A DNA stretch of 64,000 nt from Scytonema millei VB511283 (GTDB lineage: Bacteria > Cyanobacteriota > Cyanobacteriia > Cyanobacteriales > Chroococcidiopsidaceae). Below, piece after piece: positions 1-8,883 of the stretch (position 1 is its first letter; each line of letters starts with the position of its first letter). Location of the stretch: contig NZ_JTJC03000017.1 of assembly GCF_000817735.3 (NCBI RefSeq), positions 391,349 to 455,348 of the forward strand, written 5' to 3'. The notes under the pieces are model-generated. The model was not told where the DNA came from. It made no database searches and saw nothing but the letters and a program-made list of their open reading frames with translations. The translations under genes and the position numbers were made by a program.

Positions 1-1
1 T

Positions 2-1354
2 GCCGTGCGTCGAATTATGGATCGGGGTAGAGAACCGTTGACGCTGCTGCAAAACTTGGCAGGTTTCTATCGCGATTTGCTTGTGGCTAAAACCGCTCCC
101 AACCGTAACGATCTCATCGCCGTTACTCCTGGAACATGGGATGCGCTTTGCACGCAAGCTAAAGCTTGGGATATTTCTAATATCTTGGTAGGACAACAGC
201 ACTTAGCTAAAAGTGAAGCCCAAATCAAAAATACAACCCAGCCCCGCTTATGGCTAGAAGTCAGCTTATTGGGATTGTTGCCATCTGCTTCACTTAGGGA
301 GCAGAGAGCAGGGAAGCGGGCAGAGGGCGAGGTTTCCTCGCCATCGGAGCCGCGTAGCAGGGAGCAGTTAATCAGATCGTCGCTTTCTCCTACACCTTCG
401 GGAGTCGGGAGTCGTAGAGGCGGGTTTAGCGAAAGCTTGACAGATGAGGCAACAAACCTTGGTTCAAAACCCGCCCGTACAGAAGTTGGGAGCGAGCAAG
501 CAGAGGCGCAGAGGTGCAGAGTTGCAGAAGGAGAGAAGAGAGCTGGGGGAGTTGGGGAGGCTGGGGAAGCTGGGGGAGAAAAAACAACCGTCAACTGTCA
601 ACCGTCAACCAACAACCAACAACCAACAACCAACAACCAAGAATCCTCAATTCCGACTTCCGAATTCCAAACTCCAAATTCTTCTAATGAGGAAGTTTGG
701 CTTCAGGTACTTGCTTGCTTGCAACCGCACTCGACTCAAGCATTGCTCAAGCAAATGGGACGATTAATTCAATTTGAAGCTGGTATTGCCCGGATTGGCA
801 TGAAATCTCCAGCTTGGCGCGATCGCGCTAAGGCTTACGTGCCAAATATTAAAGCTGCTTTTCTCTCGGCATTCGGACAAGAAGTCCAGGTACAGCTAGA
901 ATTAGCCACAATGTCGAAGGAGGTTCGCGAAACAACCTTGACTGTAGCTAAGATTGTTCCAGCTAATAGTATCGCACTTGAAACGAAAAACAATCATACG
1001 AATGGCACTGCTCCCGCGATCGAGAAACCGATTGGTATAGGTGTAACTCAGCCAGATGCTCCAGTTTCAAGCACCCAACCAGCAACCTCTTTTCAAGATG
1101 GCACTGCTAAAACACCACTCTCAGCAGCCGCAACTGGAGATCCGGTAGCTCCCATGACTTCCACTCCAGTCGGACAACTGGAAATTAGCGAGTTTGATAT
1201 TGTAGTTCAACGCTTTGCTAAATCTTTCAATGGTGAGGCGATCGGTGACAGTACAGAATTTACGTCGTCTACAGACATAAGCAGTATCTCATCTGCCACC
1301 GTTCCAGAGTGGGAAGATAGTGATACTGCCGAAGACTCCGATCTTGATTTTTGA
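2..1354 (+). CDS. dnaX: DNA polymerase III gamma/tau subunit, C-terminal part (5' end outside window)
   Basis: This is the distal part of the clamp-loader subunit tau/gamma, which opens and loads the sliding clamp at the replication fork. The reading frame enters from base 2, so the AAA+ ATPase domain lies left of the window. The first residues match the collar region that follows the ATPase (GREPLTLLQNL, FYRDLLVAKTA). Conserved sequence breaks off near base 290 and resumes near base 690 (WLQVLACLQPHS). The roughly 125 residues between are low-complexity Ser/Gly/Glu/Gln-rich and are encoded by several dispersed repeat families, including one 67 bp palindromic element, without breaking the frame. 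A Ser/Thr-rich acidic tail closes the protein. Identification rests on recognised cyanobacterial DnaX C-terminal sequence; the in-frame repeats are seen directly. Confidence 0.82.
   Translation, partial: AVRRIMDRGREPLTLLQNLAGFYRDLLVAKTAPNRNDLIAVTPGTWDALCTQAKAWDISNILVGQQHLAKSEAQIKNTTQPRLWLEVSLLGLLPSASLREQRAGKRAEGEVSSPSEPRSREQLIRSSLSPTPSGVGSRRGGFSESLTDEATNLGSKPARTEVGSEQAEAQRCRVAEGEKRAGGVGEAGEAGGEKTTVNCQPSTNNQQPTTNNQESSIPTSEFQTPNSSNEEVWLQVLACLQPHSTQALLKQMGRLIQFEAGIARIGMKSPAWRDRAKAYVPNIKAAFLSAFGQEVQVQLELATMSKEVRETTLTVAKIVPANSIALETKNNHTNGTAPAIEKPIGIGVTQPDAPVSSTQPATSFQDGTAKTPLSAAATGDPVAPMTSTPVGQLEISEFDIVVQRFAKSFNGEAIGDSTEFTSSTDISSISSATVPEWEDSDTAEDSDLDF
414..480. repeat. 67 bp palindromic element (copy 1, inside dnaX)
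   Basis: One of five full-length copies of an element whose ends are inverted: it begins GTAGAGGCGGGTTTAGC and ends AAACCCGCCCGTAC. It is read through in frame as part of dnaX. The other full copies lie at 3294, 6570, 6649 and 48362, with an ends-only version at 13768. Confidence 0.85.
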
Positions 1355-1400
1355 CGATCTGATAATGGTTGATAGTGAATTGTTCGTTGCTGTTAACTAC

Positions 1401-1492
1401 TAACTATTAACTATTAACCATTAACTATCAACAAACAACCAAATCCTAACTATTAACTATTAACCATTAACTATCAACAAACAACCAAATCC
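1401..1492. repeat. 46 bp unit repeated twice in tandem
   Basis: A 46 bp unit starting TAACTATTAACTATTAACC is present twice back to back. Each unit is itself built from 6-7 bp sub-repeats. The second copy abuts and slightly overlaps the stop codon of the convergent glycosyltransferase gene. The space between dnaX and that gene consists almost only of this repeat. Confidence 0.85.
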
Positions 1493-2907
1493 TAACTCTT
1501 ACCCCGATGAACAGTTTTAACCCATTTCAATCGTTTGGGGCGGACTGACATTCTCGCAGTGATACTAGGCATCACCACTAACCAGTGAAACATATAAATA
1601 GTACCGCGCATGGTTTGAAGTAGCACCATCAACAGCGTTGATAAACGCAGCTTTCCATCTGGATGAAACCGCTTTAGCCCTTGATACATCCACAACATAG
1701 ACATTGACATGGCTAAACCTGTCAGCGGGCTAAACACAGGCAAACGATTACGAGCGATCGCCATGAATAAGTCGGGAACCTGGGCAGCGGGTAATAAGTA
1801 CTGAATCAGCAGATACATGAACATGTCAAAGGTTTTTTGCGTTCCCATGCGGTTGCTCAGGATCGGTCGCCAGTAGTCTAAGTATCGCTGATAGCCGCCT
1901 TCTGCCCAACGATTACGCTGATGCCATAGGGCAAGTGCTGTCGTTACACCTTCTTCCTGCACTGCTGGATAAGGTAGGAACTCAATCTCCCACCGATCTA
2001 AGTGCAAGCGGAATGTCAAATCGAGGTCATCGGTGATTGTCTCCTCATTCCAGCCACCGCAGTGCTGTAAAGCCGCACGACGGACGAATTGACCGTTCCC
2101 CCGTAGTTCACCTAATCCGCCGACTGCCAGTCGTTGCTGCTGCACGTAGGCATCCAAAGCCATTTCAGCTTGCTGTCCTAGCGTCCAGAAATTTTCGCTG
2201 GCATTGGCGATCGCTTTGCGTACCTGTACGGCTCCTACCTTTTTTTCTGCAAATAGAGGTAGAACTTGTTTGAGTAGGTCGGGAGTCACGCGAGCATCAG
2301 CATCGAATACTGCCAAAATTTCGCCTTTCGTCAGCGGCAAGACTTGATTTAGCGCTCCTGACTTGCCACCAGTCGCTCCAGTCTGGCGATGCAATACTCT
2401 CAAGCAGTCGTATTCCTGCTCCAGTTGTGATAGTATTTTTGGCGTGTTGTCGGTGCTATCATCGTCTATCACCCAAACTTCGTACTTGTCATTTGGATAA
2501 TCTTGATTGCAAAGTATCTTGACAAGATTGCCGATTACTGCTTCTTCGTTCTTGGCTGCCACAAGCAGGGAAATAAAAGGAGCCGTTGCCAGTGCTTCAT
2601 CACTAACTAATTCTGCCTGCTGGCGCGGTCGAGCTAAGACTATCCGCAGGGCATGAATCCCAAACAACGTAGTTAGACCAAGTACAAACCATGCTCCCCA
2701 AGAAACTAAATGCAGGGCAATAGTACTGCTCCAGATCGTAACTAAAACAACTGCGGCTTTGCGCCTGCGACCTTGGAACAGAGATGGCAGCGACGTTGCT
2801 GGCAACGTTTCTACAGATTCTTCTGCATCTGACAGGTCTGACAAGAAAGCGCTCAGTGCGTCTAGTTCGTCATATGAATCATTTTCAGACCATGAATTGG
2901 CTGGCAT
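1492..2907 (-). CDS. mgdA: Family 2 glycosyltransferase, probable monoglucosyldiacylglycerol synthase
   Basis: A membrane glycosyltransferase of 471 residues. An N-terminal hydrophobic region (about 50-90) precedes a GT2 catalytic domain with VAAKNEE, the nucleotide-sugar motif DDDST, the metal-binding DADARV, and the acceptor-side QRNRWAEGG (QxxRW). Two or more hydrophobic segments follow at the C-terminus. Length, layout and motif wording resemble Synechocystis sll1377, which glucosylates diacylglycerol to glucolipid, the precursor of galactolipid in thylakoid membranes. That substrate is inferred from family resemblance; a processive or other GT2 enzyme cannot be excluded. It is convergent with dnaX across a tandem repeat and divergent from cbiD. 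The ATG used opens an acidic Ser/Asp-rich leader typical of these homologues. Confidence 0.7.
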   Translation of the reverse strand: MPANSWSENDSYDELDALSAFLSDLSDAEESVETLPATSLPSLFQGRRRKAAVVLVTIWSSTIALHLVSWGAWFVLGLTTLFGIHALRIVLARPRQQAELVSDEALATAPFISLLVAAKNEEAVIGNLVKILCNQDYPNDKYEVWVIDDDSTDNTPKILSQLEQEYDCLRVLHRQTGATGGKSGALNQVLPLTKGEILAVFDADARVTPDLLKQVLPLFAEKKVGAVQVRKAIANASENFWTLGQQAEMALDAYVQQQRLAVGGLGELRGNGQFVRRAALQHCGGWNEETITDDLDLTFRLHLDRWEIEFLPYPAVQEEGVTTALALWHQRNRWAEGGYQRYLDYWRPILSNRMGTQKTFDMFMYLLIQYLLPAAQVPDLFMAIARNRLPVFSPLTGLAMSMSMLWMYQGLKRFHPDGKLRLSTLLMVLLQTMRGTIYMFHWLVVMPSITARMSVRPKRLKWVKTVHRGKS

Positions 2908-3026
2908 AGGTCACTACTCGATCGAACACCAGTAATTGTTTGCGCCATCAGTGGCTTTGCAGTCTTATTGTATCTGACATTTATACCCATCTCGGCATTT
3001 CACCTCTTCGCCCCGACTTCCAACCC

Positions 3027-4322
3027 ATGTCACCCCGCTCTGGATACACCTTACCAGTATTCGCTTGTGCTGCGGCTGTAGCAGCTTTACAGCAGATCAA
3101 ACACGGGCGATCGCTCGATCGTGTTTCAATCGACTTGCTCGAACCACCTGAAATTGTCGAAATTGCGATCGAACAAGTAGCCGAACTTAAGCCAGGGATC
3201 GCTTTAGCAATTACCAGTAGCGATCCAGGAGATAATTTGGATATCACGCGAAATACGCCGATCTGGGCATTGGTAGAATTGGGAGTCGAAATTGTAGGGG
3301 CGGGTTTAGCAAAAGATTCACAGCCAAAGCAAGATCTCTTGGGTCGAAACCCGCCCGTACCGGAGTCAGAAGTCGGGACAGATTCACCAGCCATCACGCC
3401 AAACCTGCCCATTTCAAAGATAATCGGGACGCAGGATGATGCACCCAGAATTACAATCGTTGGCGGCGCAGGAATCGGAAGGATAGTCAATGATTCTTCA
3501 ATTCCGAATTCCAAATTCCGAATTCCGAATTCTCCTACCAAGCCTGCAATTTACGCCTATGCCCAAAGATTGTTATACGCTAACTTAGAGCGATCGCTCG
3601 CCCCAGGGGAAACAATTGAGGTTACAATCATCCTCCCAGAAGGCAGAAAACTTGCAGAGCGTACTTCTAATGCTGCTTTTGGCGTAGTAGATGGACTCTC
3701 TTTATTGGGGACGACAGGGATCTCTCAACCTTTGAGCGCCCCAGGACAGTTAGATATCTGTCGCGAACAATTACAAACAAAAGCACGACAGTTTGAGAGT
3801 TTAGTTTTTTGTGTGGGAGAAAATGGTCTAGACTTAGCGCCTCAACTGGGGATCGATCGCGAACGGTTAGTTAAAACAGCTAATTGGCTAGGTTCTCTCT
3901 TAGTAGAGGCGGGATTGCAGGGAGTCAAAGAAATTTTGTTGTTTGGCTATCATGGCAAGCTGCTGAAACTCGCAGGTGGCATTTTTCATACGCACCACCA
4001 CCTAGCTGACGGACGGCGCGAGATCCTGACAGCGCACTGTGCCAATCTAGGCTTACCGACAAACGTGCTTCAGGCAATTTTTGCTTGTCCGACAGCAGAA
4101 GCCGCGCTGGAATATTTACGGGAATTGGATGTGAGCGAAAACAGCGACTGGGTAAGTCGAGTTTATGAAACGATCGCCTCAGAAATCGATCGACGTTCTC
4201 AGGAATATATCTACAACTACAGCGATCGCCAAGTTAGTGTTGGTACAGTTCTGTTTGACCGCGATCGGCAAATTTTAGTCAAAAGCGAAACTGCTACTAC
4301 CATCCTGGATCGCTTGTGTTAA
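3027..4322 (+). CDS. cbiD: Cobalt-precorrin-5B C1-methyltransferase
   Basis: Methylates C1 of the corrin ring in the early-cobalt-insertion route to cobalamin. The N-terminus SGYTLPVFACAAAVAAL and the motifs SDPGDNLDITRNTPI, IVGGAGIGRI, LPEGRKLAERTSNAAFG, DGLSLLGTTGI and LFGYHGKLLKLAGGIFHTH are characteristic of CbiD. I chose the ATG just before PRSGYTLPVF; an upstream TTG would add 29 residues with no family resemblance. At 431 residues it is about 60 longer than usual. The excess is a single insert after GVEIVGAG, encoded by a 67 bp palindromic element, and a smaller one made of CCGAATT-type repeats (SSIPNSKFRIPNSPT). The conserved blocks on both sides stay in frame. A hairpin terminator follows. 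cobM lies 5 kb away on the other strand. Confidence 0.9.
   Translation: MSPRSGYTLPVFACAAAVAALQQIKHGRSLDRVSIDLLEPPEIVEIAIEQVAELKPGIALAITSSDPGDNLDITRNTPIWALVELGVEIVGAGLAKDSQPKQDLLGRNPPVPESEVGTDSPAITPNLPISKIIGTQDDAPRITIVGGAGIGRIVNDSSIPNSKFRIPNSPTKPAIYAYAQRLLYANLERSLAPGETIEVTIILPEGRKLAERTSNAAFGVVDGLSLLGTTGISQPLSAPGQLDICREQLQTKARQFESLVFCVGENGLDLAPQLGIDRERLVKTANWLGSLLVEAGLQGVKEILLFGYHGKLLKLAGGIFHTHHHLADGRREILTAHCANLGLPTNVLQAIFACPTAEAALEYLRELDVSENSDWVSRVYETIASEIDRRSQEYIYNYSDRQVSVGTVLFDRDRQILVKSETATTILDRLC
3294..3360. repeat. 67 bp palindromic element (copy 2, inside cbiD)
   Basis: It starts GTAGGGGCGGGTTTAGC and ends AAACCCGCCCGTAC. It is translated within cbiD in a different frame from the dnaX copy (here giving AGLAKDSQPK rather than GGFSESLTDE), so the coding sense is incidental to the element. 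Confidence 0.85.
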
Positions 4323-4368
4323 CTTAATAAGAATAAACGTTTAAAGATAGCAATAAATACAGTTTTAG

Positions 4369-4398
4369 TATCCCTCATTAGATAGGGATATATTTTTT
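4369..4398 (+). terminator. Intrinsic terminator after cbiD
   Basis: A 7 bp stem TATCCCT/AGGGATA with an 8-base loop is followed by TATTTTTT. It sits 46 bases after the cbiD stop and before guaA, so the two genes are probably separate transcripts. Confidence 0.6.
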
Positions 4399-4461
4399 AG
4401 ATTTGTCATCGAGAGCTTCATCTCTTAGAGCAACCTTTCTCATCCAGCAGGACTTCCAGCA

Positions 4462-6069
4462 GTGACAATACAAACAGAAATGCCGCCACAGGATGCGTCA
4501 CTCAGGCGGCTCGATCGGCAAACGATCGTGATTCTTGACTTCGGCTCTCAATATTCGGAATTGATTGCTCGTCGAATTCGCGAGACGCAAGTTTATTCAG
4601 AAGTGATCTCCTATCGCACCAGCGCCGAACAACTGCGGCTACTCAATCCCAAAGGAATTATCCTTTCAGGGGGACCCAATTCCGTGTATGACAAAGGCGC
4701 TCCGCAGTGCGATCCCGCAATTTGGCATTTGGGTATCCCCATCCTTGGTGTGTGCTATGGAATGCAGCTGATGGTCAATCAGTTAGGCGGACAAGTGGTT
4801 CGCGCCGAACGGGGAGAGTATGGTAAAGCAGCCTTGTGTATAGACGATCCTACGGACTTGCTGACCAACGTAGAAGATGGGACGACCATGTGGATGAGCC
4901 ACGGGGATTCCTGCGTCAAGCTACCGGAAGGGTTTGAAATTCTCGCCCATACAGAAAATACTAGCTGTGCGGCGATCGCCGAACACAATACAAAGCTTTA
5001 CGGCGTGCAGTTTCATCCAGAAGTCGTCCACTCAATCGGTGGTCTAGCATTAATTCGCAATTTTGTCTACCACATTTGCGACTGCGAACCAACTTGGACG
5101 ACAGCGGCTTTTGTTGAAGAGTCAGTGCGCGAAGTCCGGGCGAAAGTCGGTGATAAGCGGGTGTTATTGGCGCTTTCGGGTGGTGTAGACTCCTCTACCC
5201 TGGCTTTTCTCTTACATCGGGCGATCGGAGACAAACTGACTTGTGTATTCATCGATCAAGGCTTTATGCGCAAGCACGAACCGGAACGGTTGGTGAAGTT
5301 GTTTCGAGAACAGTTTCACATTCCGGTAGAGTATGTTAATGCTAGCGATCGCTTTTTAGCGGCGATCGCAGGTGTTACCGATCCCGAAGAAAAACGCCGT
5401 CGGATCGGACATGAATTCATTAGCACGTTTGAAGAGAGTTCCAAGCGTCTCGGACCCTTCGACTACCTAGCTCAAGGAACGCTTTACCCAGACGTAATCG
5501 AATCTGCCGATACCAACGTCGATCCCAAAACAGGCGAACGTGTCGCAGTGAAGATCAAGAGTCATCACAACGTCGGTGGTTTACCCAAAGACTTGAGATT
5601 CAAACTCGTCGAACCCCTCCGCAAACTCTTCAAAGACGAAGTACGTAAAGTCGGACGGGCGATCGGCTTACCGGAAGAAATCGTTCAGCGCCAGCCATTT
5701 CCTGGTCCTGGCTTAGCAATTCGGATTATTGGTGAAGTCACAGCCGAACGGTTGGAAATTCTTCGCGATGCAGATCTGATCGTCCGTCAAGAGATCAATC
5801 GCCAGGGTTTATACAATGACGTATGGCAAGCCTTTGCAGTCCTTTTACCAATTCGTAGCGTTGGTGTCATGGGCGACCAGAGAACTTATGCTTATCCAAT
5901 TGTTCTACGTCTCGTTACCAGCGAAGATGGGATGACGGCAGATTGGGCAAGAGTTCCTTACGATTTATTGGAATTAATTTCTAACCGGATTGTGAATGAA
6001 GTCAAGGGCGTAAATCGTGTTGTTTACGATATTACTTCTAAGCCACCTGGAACCATCGAATGGGAATAG
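4462..6069 (+). CDS. guaA: GMP synthase (glutamine-hydrolysing)
   Basis: Converts XMP to GMP using ATP and glutamine. The N-terminal class I glutamine amidotransferase (residues about 20-205) has the nucleophile in GVCYGMQ and the His/Glu pair in QFHPEVVHS. The ATP-pyrophosphatase domain begins with the PP-loop [11 protein letters not shown]. The dimerisation domain ends in the family-typical KPPGTIEWE. The 535-residue length is normal for cyanobacteria. The start is a GTG about 10 bases after an AGGA; an ATG six codons further in is also possible. A small coiled-coil gene follows after only 9 bases and is probably cotranscribed. Confidence 0.97.
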   Translation: MTIQTEMPPQDASLRRLDRQTIVILDFGSQYSELIARRIRETQVYSEVISYRTSAEQLRLLNPKGIILSGGPNSVYDKGAPQCDPAIWHLGIPILGVCYGMQLMVNQLGGQVVRAERGEYGKAALCIDDPTDLLTNVEDGTTMWMSHGDSCVKLPEGFEILAHTENTSCAAIAEHNTKLYGVQFHPEVVHSIGGLALIRNFVYHICDCEPTWTTAAFVEESVREVRAKVGDKRVLLALSGGVDSSTLAFLLHRAIGDKLTCVFIDQGFMRKHEPERLVKLFREQFHIPVEYVNASDRFLAAIAGVTDPEEKRRRIGHEFISTFEESSKRLGPFDYLAQGTLYPDVIESADTNVDPKTGERVAVKIKSHHNVGGLPKDLRFKLVEPLRKLFKDEVRKVGRAIGLPEEIVQRQPFPGPGLAIRIIGEVTAERLEILRDADLIVRQEINRQGLYNDVWQAFAVLLPIRSVGVMGDQRTYAYPIVLRLVTSEDGMTADWARVPYDLLELISNRIVNEVKGVNRVVYDITSKPPGTIEWE

Positions 6070-6078
6070 GTTGAGATT

Positions 6079-6375
6079 GTGAATATAGAATTCCATCTCA
6101 AAGAAATCTTGACTAGGTTAGAAACTAAAGTTGACAAGATTTCTGAAGATGTTAGCGATATCAAAACAAATCTAGTCAGAGTGGAAGCAGAACTCAAAGG
6201 CGATCTAGTCAGAGTGGAAGCAGAACTCAAAGGCGAAATTCGGGTCTTGGATGAAAAAATAGACGGTATTGCCAAGCGGGTTGATACCCAGGAGTTTATC
6301 AATCGAGGAGTAGTAATTGGACTGGTGCTAGCAATTTTAGGAGGGTTTGCCAAAATCTTTGGTTTTGTTTCCTAA
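6079..6375 (+). CDS. Small coiled-coil protein with C-terminal membrane anchor
   Basis: A 98-residue protein starting at GTG just after guaA. Residues 5-75 form heptad-rich coiled coil of the kind seen in small cyanobacterial hypothetical proteins (LTRLETKVDKISEDVSDIK). Residues about 76-96 are a single hydrophobic segment (GVVIGLVLAILGGFAKIFGF). An 11-residue unit LVRVEAELKGD is duplicated exactly through a 33 bp tandem repeat starting at base 6172. Function is unknown; a membrane-tethered scaffold or stress-related protein is conceivable but unsupported. Confidence 0.65.
   Translation: MNIEFHLKEILTRLETKVDKISEDVSDIKTNLVRVEAELKGDLVRVEAELKGEIRVLDEKIDGIAKRVDTQEFINRGVVIGLVLAILGGFAKIFGFVS
6172..6236 (+). 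repeat. 33 bp in-frame tandem duplication
   Basis: The unit beginning CTAGTCAGAGTGGAAGCAG occurs twice with no mismatch before the final bases, adding exactly 11 codons to a coiled coil. Confidence 0.85.
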
Positions 6376-6408
6376 GAGTCTGGGCGAATAGAATTCGCGG
6401 CTAAACAA

Positions 6409-6480
6409 ACCAAGTCCGCCTGCGCGGACTGCTTTTAAACCCGCGCAGGCGGGTTTCGTCTGTATAGCTGCGATTTCAAT
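6409..6480. repeat. Intergenic GC-rich hairpin repeat
   Basis: Contains CCGCCTGCGCGG followed after a short spacer by CCGCGCAGGCGGGTTTCG, giving a strong imperfect hairpin. This wording is familiar from dispersed cyanobacterial intergenic repeats. It could also act as a terminator after the coiled-coil gene, though no T-run follows. Confidence 0.55.
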
Positions 6481-6569
6481 CGCTCAGTTCGATTCTGTTG
6501 TATTAATTCCAATATCGGATATTGCTGACGCAAAAAAAGCGATCGCTAGCCTTTACCTTTTTGACTGTT

Positions 6570-6637
6570 GTACGGGCGGGTTTAGCAGATCGATTCACCG
6601 CTTTGACGACAAATTTTTACTCAAAACCCGCCCCTAC
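6570..6637. repeat. 68 bp palindromic element (copy 3)
   Basis: Ends GTACGGGCGGGTTTAGCAG and AAACCCGCCCCTAC. It lies 79 bases before a second copy with the same TTTGACTGTT lead-in, so the pair looks like a local tandem duplication. Confidence 0.85.
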
Positions 6638-6648
6638 CTTTGACTGTT

Positions 6649-6716
6649 GTACGGGCGGGTTTAGCAGATAGATTCACAGCTAGAACCAGAAATTTTTAGT
6701 CAAAACCCACCCCTAC
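6649..6716. repeat. 68 bp palindromic element (copy 4, overlaps HxlR gene end)
   Basis: Same ends as copy 3 with scattered substitutions. Its right end encodes, on the minus strand, the last six residues (VGVGFD) and the stop of the HxlR regulator. Confidence 0.85.
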
Positions 6717-7061
6717 TTTTGACTTTTGCTCTACCAACTGACTCACATAGCGATCGCCCCAATCGCGCATCATTAGTAAAATTGGTTCTAAACTGCGACC
6801 AAATTCGGTTAAAGAGTATTCTACTTTCGGTGGCACTTCAGCATAAACAGTACGCTTAACCACACCATCTTTTTCTAATTCGCGTAACTGCAAAGTCAAC
6901 ATTCTTTGAGTGCAACCTTGTACTAAACGTTGAAGTTCGTTAAAACGTTTGGTTCCCTCCATTAGATGAAACAGAATCACGCCTTTCCAGCGACCACCAA
7001 TCACATCTAATGTTGCTTCTACAGAACAACCGTAGCGATAATCGTATTGTCTGCTTTGCAT
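6696..7061 (-). CDS. HxlR-family winged-helix transcriptional regulator
   Basis: A 121-residue DUF24/HxlR regulator. It has the conserved N-terminal cysteine (YGCSVEATLDVIGGRWKGVIL), which in this family often senses thiol or electrophile stress, the recognition region FNELQRLVQGCTQRMLTLQLRELEKDGVVKR, and the wing VEYSLTEFGRSL. It is divergent from a zinc-free quinone/alkene oxidoreductase gene, the usual arrangement in which HxlR represses its neighbour under normal conditions. The last residues VGVGFD come from a dispersed palindromic element, so the native C-terminus has been replaced or extended. The regulator family is clear; the inducer is not visible. Confidence 0.88.
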   Translation of the reverse strand: MQSRQYDYRYGCSVEATLDVIGGRWKGVILFHLMEGTKRFNELQRLVQGCTQRMLTLQLRELEKDGVVKRTVYAEVPPKVEYSLTEFGRSLEPILLMMRDWGDRYVSQLVEQKSKVGVGFD

Positions 7062-7326
7062 AGACTGCCTCTAATAGGATAAATTTTGATACTACCGCAC
7101 AAATTTAATACTACTCTACAAAAATGTGCGTACTTGTCAATTCTTAATTTAGCTTAGAAACTTAAATTATAGGTTTTTGATCGCAACTATTTGAACGAAG
7201 CGCAATTAAAAGTAAAGTAGCGCTTTTGTTTCAGATTTCTGTTAGTTATTTGTCACGTTCTAATCGACTATTTAGGTCGTCTCGACCTATTATTTTGTGC
7301 TGTTCGCTAACAAATTGGAGACATTT

Positions 7327-8340
7327 ATGAAAGCTTATGAAATCCAGAACGACAAGCCAGAATTGGATGCTTTAACATTAGTAGAACGTCCGCAGCCGCA
7401 ACCCAAAGCCGGACAAGTTTTGGTCAAAATGAAGGCTGCATCGCTCAATTATCGAGATTTACTCGTTGCAAAAGGGACTTATGGTTCCCCATCAGTTAAT
7501 CCAATAGTGCCACTGTCTGACGGTGCGGGAGAAGTTGTTGCTGTGGGAGAAAGTGTGACGCGAGTAAAGGTGGGCGATCGCGTTGCAGGCATTTTCATGC
7601 AATCATTCATATCAGGGGAATTGACACTAGAAAAAGCGAATTCTGCCCTTGGTGGTGCGATCGATGGTGTATTAGCAGAGTACGTTGTCTTTGACGAACA
7701 GGGAGTTGTCAAAATTCCCGCACACCTATCTTATGAAGAAGCTGCAACTTTACCTTGTGCTGCTGTTACAGCTTGGAACGCAATGATAGCAGAGGGACAG
7801 CTTAAGGCAGGTGATACCGTGCTGCTACAAGGAACCGGAGGCGTATCGCTGTTTGGTTTGCAATTCGCCAAGATGATGGGCGCACGGGTTATTCTAACTA
7901 GCAGTAGTGATGAGAAATTAGACCGTGCCATGCAGCTAGGTGCAGATGTAGGCATTAATTACAAAACTACACCCGACTGGGATGAAAAAGTCGAGAAATT
8001 GACGGATGGTAGGGGTGTAGATTTGGTTGTAGAAGTTGGGGGATCGGGAACGCTGTCAAAATCTCTTCGTGCCGTGCGCTACGGTGGTAAAGTGGCTACG
8101 ATCGGCGTGCTTACAGGTATGATGGGAAATGTCAGCACTGGTTCAATCCTGTTCAAACATATCCGAGTCCAAGGTATTTATGTAGGCTCTCGCGATTTAT
8201 TTGAAGACATGAATCGCGGTATTAGCCTGCACGAAATAAAACCAATTATAGATCGAGTCTTTCCATTCCACGAAACCAGAGCAGCACTAACCTACCTCGA
8301 AAGCGGCGCACACTTCGGTAAAGTTTGTATAAGCCTGTAA
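7327..8340 (+). CDS. Zinc-free NAD(P)-dependent alcohol dehydrogenase / quinone oxidoreductase family
   Basis: A medium-chain dehydrogenase/reductase of 337 residues. The N-terminal GroES-like fold (SLNYRDLLVAKGTYG, VPLSDGAGEVVAVGESVTRVKVGDRV) is followed by a Rossmann domain with GTGGVSLFGLQFAKMMGARVI. The catalytic-zinc ligands and structural Cys cluster of classical alcohol dehydrogenases are absent, so quinone, enone or similar electrophile reduction is more likely. I chose the ATG six bases after a GGAG; an upstream in-frame start would add ten residues. The divergent HxlR gene suggests redox or electrophile-induced expression from the 265-base shared promoter region. Confidence 0.85.
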   Translation: MKAYEIQNDKPELDALTLVERPQPQPKAGQVLVKMKAASLNYRDLLVAKGTYGSPSVNPIVPLSDGAGEVVAVGESVTRVKVGDRVAGIFMQSFISGELTLEKANSALGGAIDGVLAEYVVFDEQGVVKIPAHLSYEEAATLPCAAVTAWNAMIAEGQLKAGDTVLLQGTGGVSLFGLQFAKMMGARVILTSSSDEKLDRAMQLGADVGINYKTTPDWDEKVEKLTDGRGVDLVVEVGGSGTLSKSLRAVRYGGKVATIGVLTGMMGNVSTGSILFKHIRVQGIYVGSRDLFEDMNRGISLHEIKPIIDRVFPFHETRAALTYLESGAHFGKVCISL

Positions 8341-8348
8341 GAATTAAA

Positions 8349-8421
8349 CGGATCCTAGAGGACTCGAACCTCTGACTTACCGATTAGAAATCGGTTGTTC
8401 TATCCACTGAACTAAGGATCC
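8349..8421 (-). tRNA. tRNA-Arg (UCU)
   Basis: On the minus strand a complete cloverleaf is visible: acceptor GGATCCT/AGGATCC, anticodon stem ACCGA/TCGGT with loop TTTCTAA (anticodon TCT), and T-arm AGAGGTTCGAGTCCTCT. CCA is not encoded. Confidence 0.95.
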
Positions 8422-8528
8422 AGAAACTAAGCCAAGGTAGAACATTGCTACCCTAACAAAAAGTAAGCTGCACTTACATTAGAAGTGAGCTTACATATCC
8501 TATCAAAAAATTGGTCAATTGTGGATGA

Positions 8529-8882
8529 CTATCCAAAAGTCGAGCTATTCCAGCCCCACATATAACCTTTCGCGTCGTTGAATTCAATATAGATGCGGTT
8601 TTTGTCTACACCTAACGCTTGGTTAATCTGCTGGCAAAAGTCCTGACTCATTGCCTTGGTTTGTTCTGGCTTCATCGTTCCGACGCTTTTTACTTCTATG
8701 TAGCAAACTGGATCTAACGTTCCAGCAAAAGTCATCGGTACATCAGGTTCAAACGCCGTCATCACGTATGATTCTGGTTTACCCGTATGCTTTGCCAACA
8801 TAGAAGATAGGCTTTTCAGCAAAGCTTCCACATCAGATTCAACAGGAGTCGCGATCGAAGTTTGAACTTTAATTAATGGCAT
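8529..8882 (-). CDS. MIF-superfamily protein (phenylpyruvate tautomerase-like)
   Basis: A 117-residue homologue of macrophage migration inhibitory factor. Proline directly follows the initiator Met (MPLIKVQTS), so removal of Met exposes the catalytic Pro1. The C-terminal block NRIYIEFNDAKGYMWGWNSSTF matches the family. These trimeric enzymes tautomerise phenylpyruvate or dopachrome analogues; the physiological substrate in cyanobacteria is unknown. The gene lies downstream of a flavin reductase on the same strand, separated by about 100 bases that are mostly heptamer repeats. Confidence 0.88.
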   Translation of the reverse strand: MPLIKVQTSIATPVESDVEALLKSLSSMLAKHTGKPESYVMTAFEPDVPMTFAGTLDPVCYIEVKSVGTMKPEQTKAMSQDFCQQINQALGVDKNRIYIEFNDAKGYMWGWNSSTFG

Positions 8883-8883
8883 A

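Noticed and set aside
2940..3026. Longer cbiD product from an upstream TTG
   Set aside because: The added 29 residues resemble nothing in the family, and the ATG before PRSGYTLPVF fits homologues.
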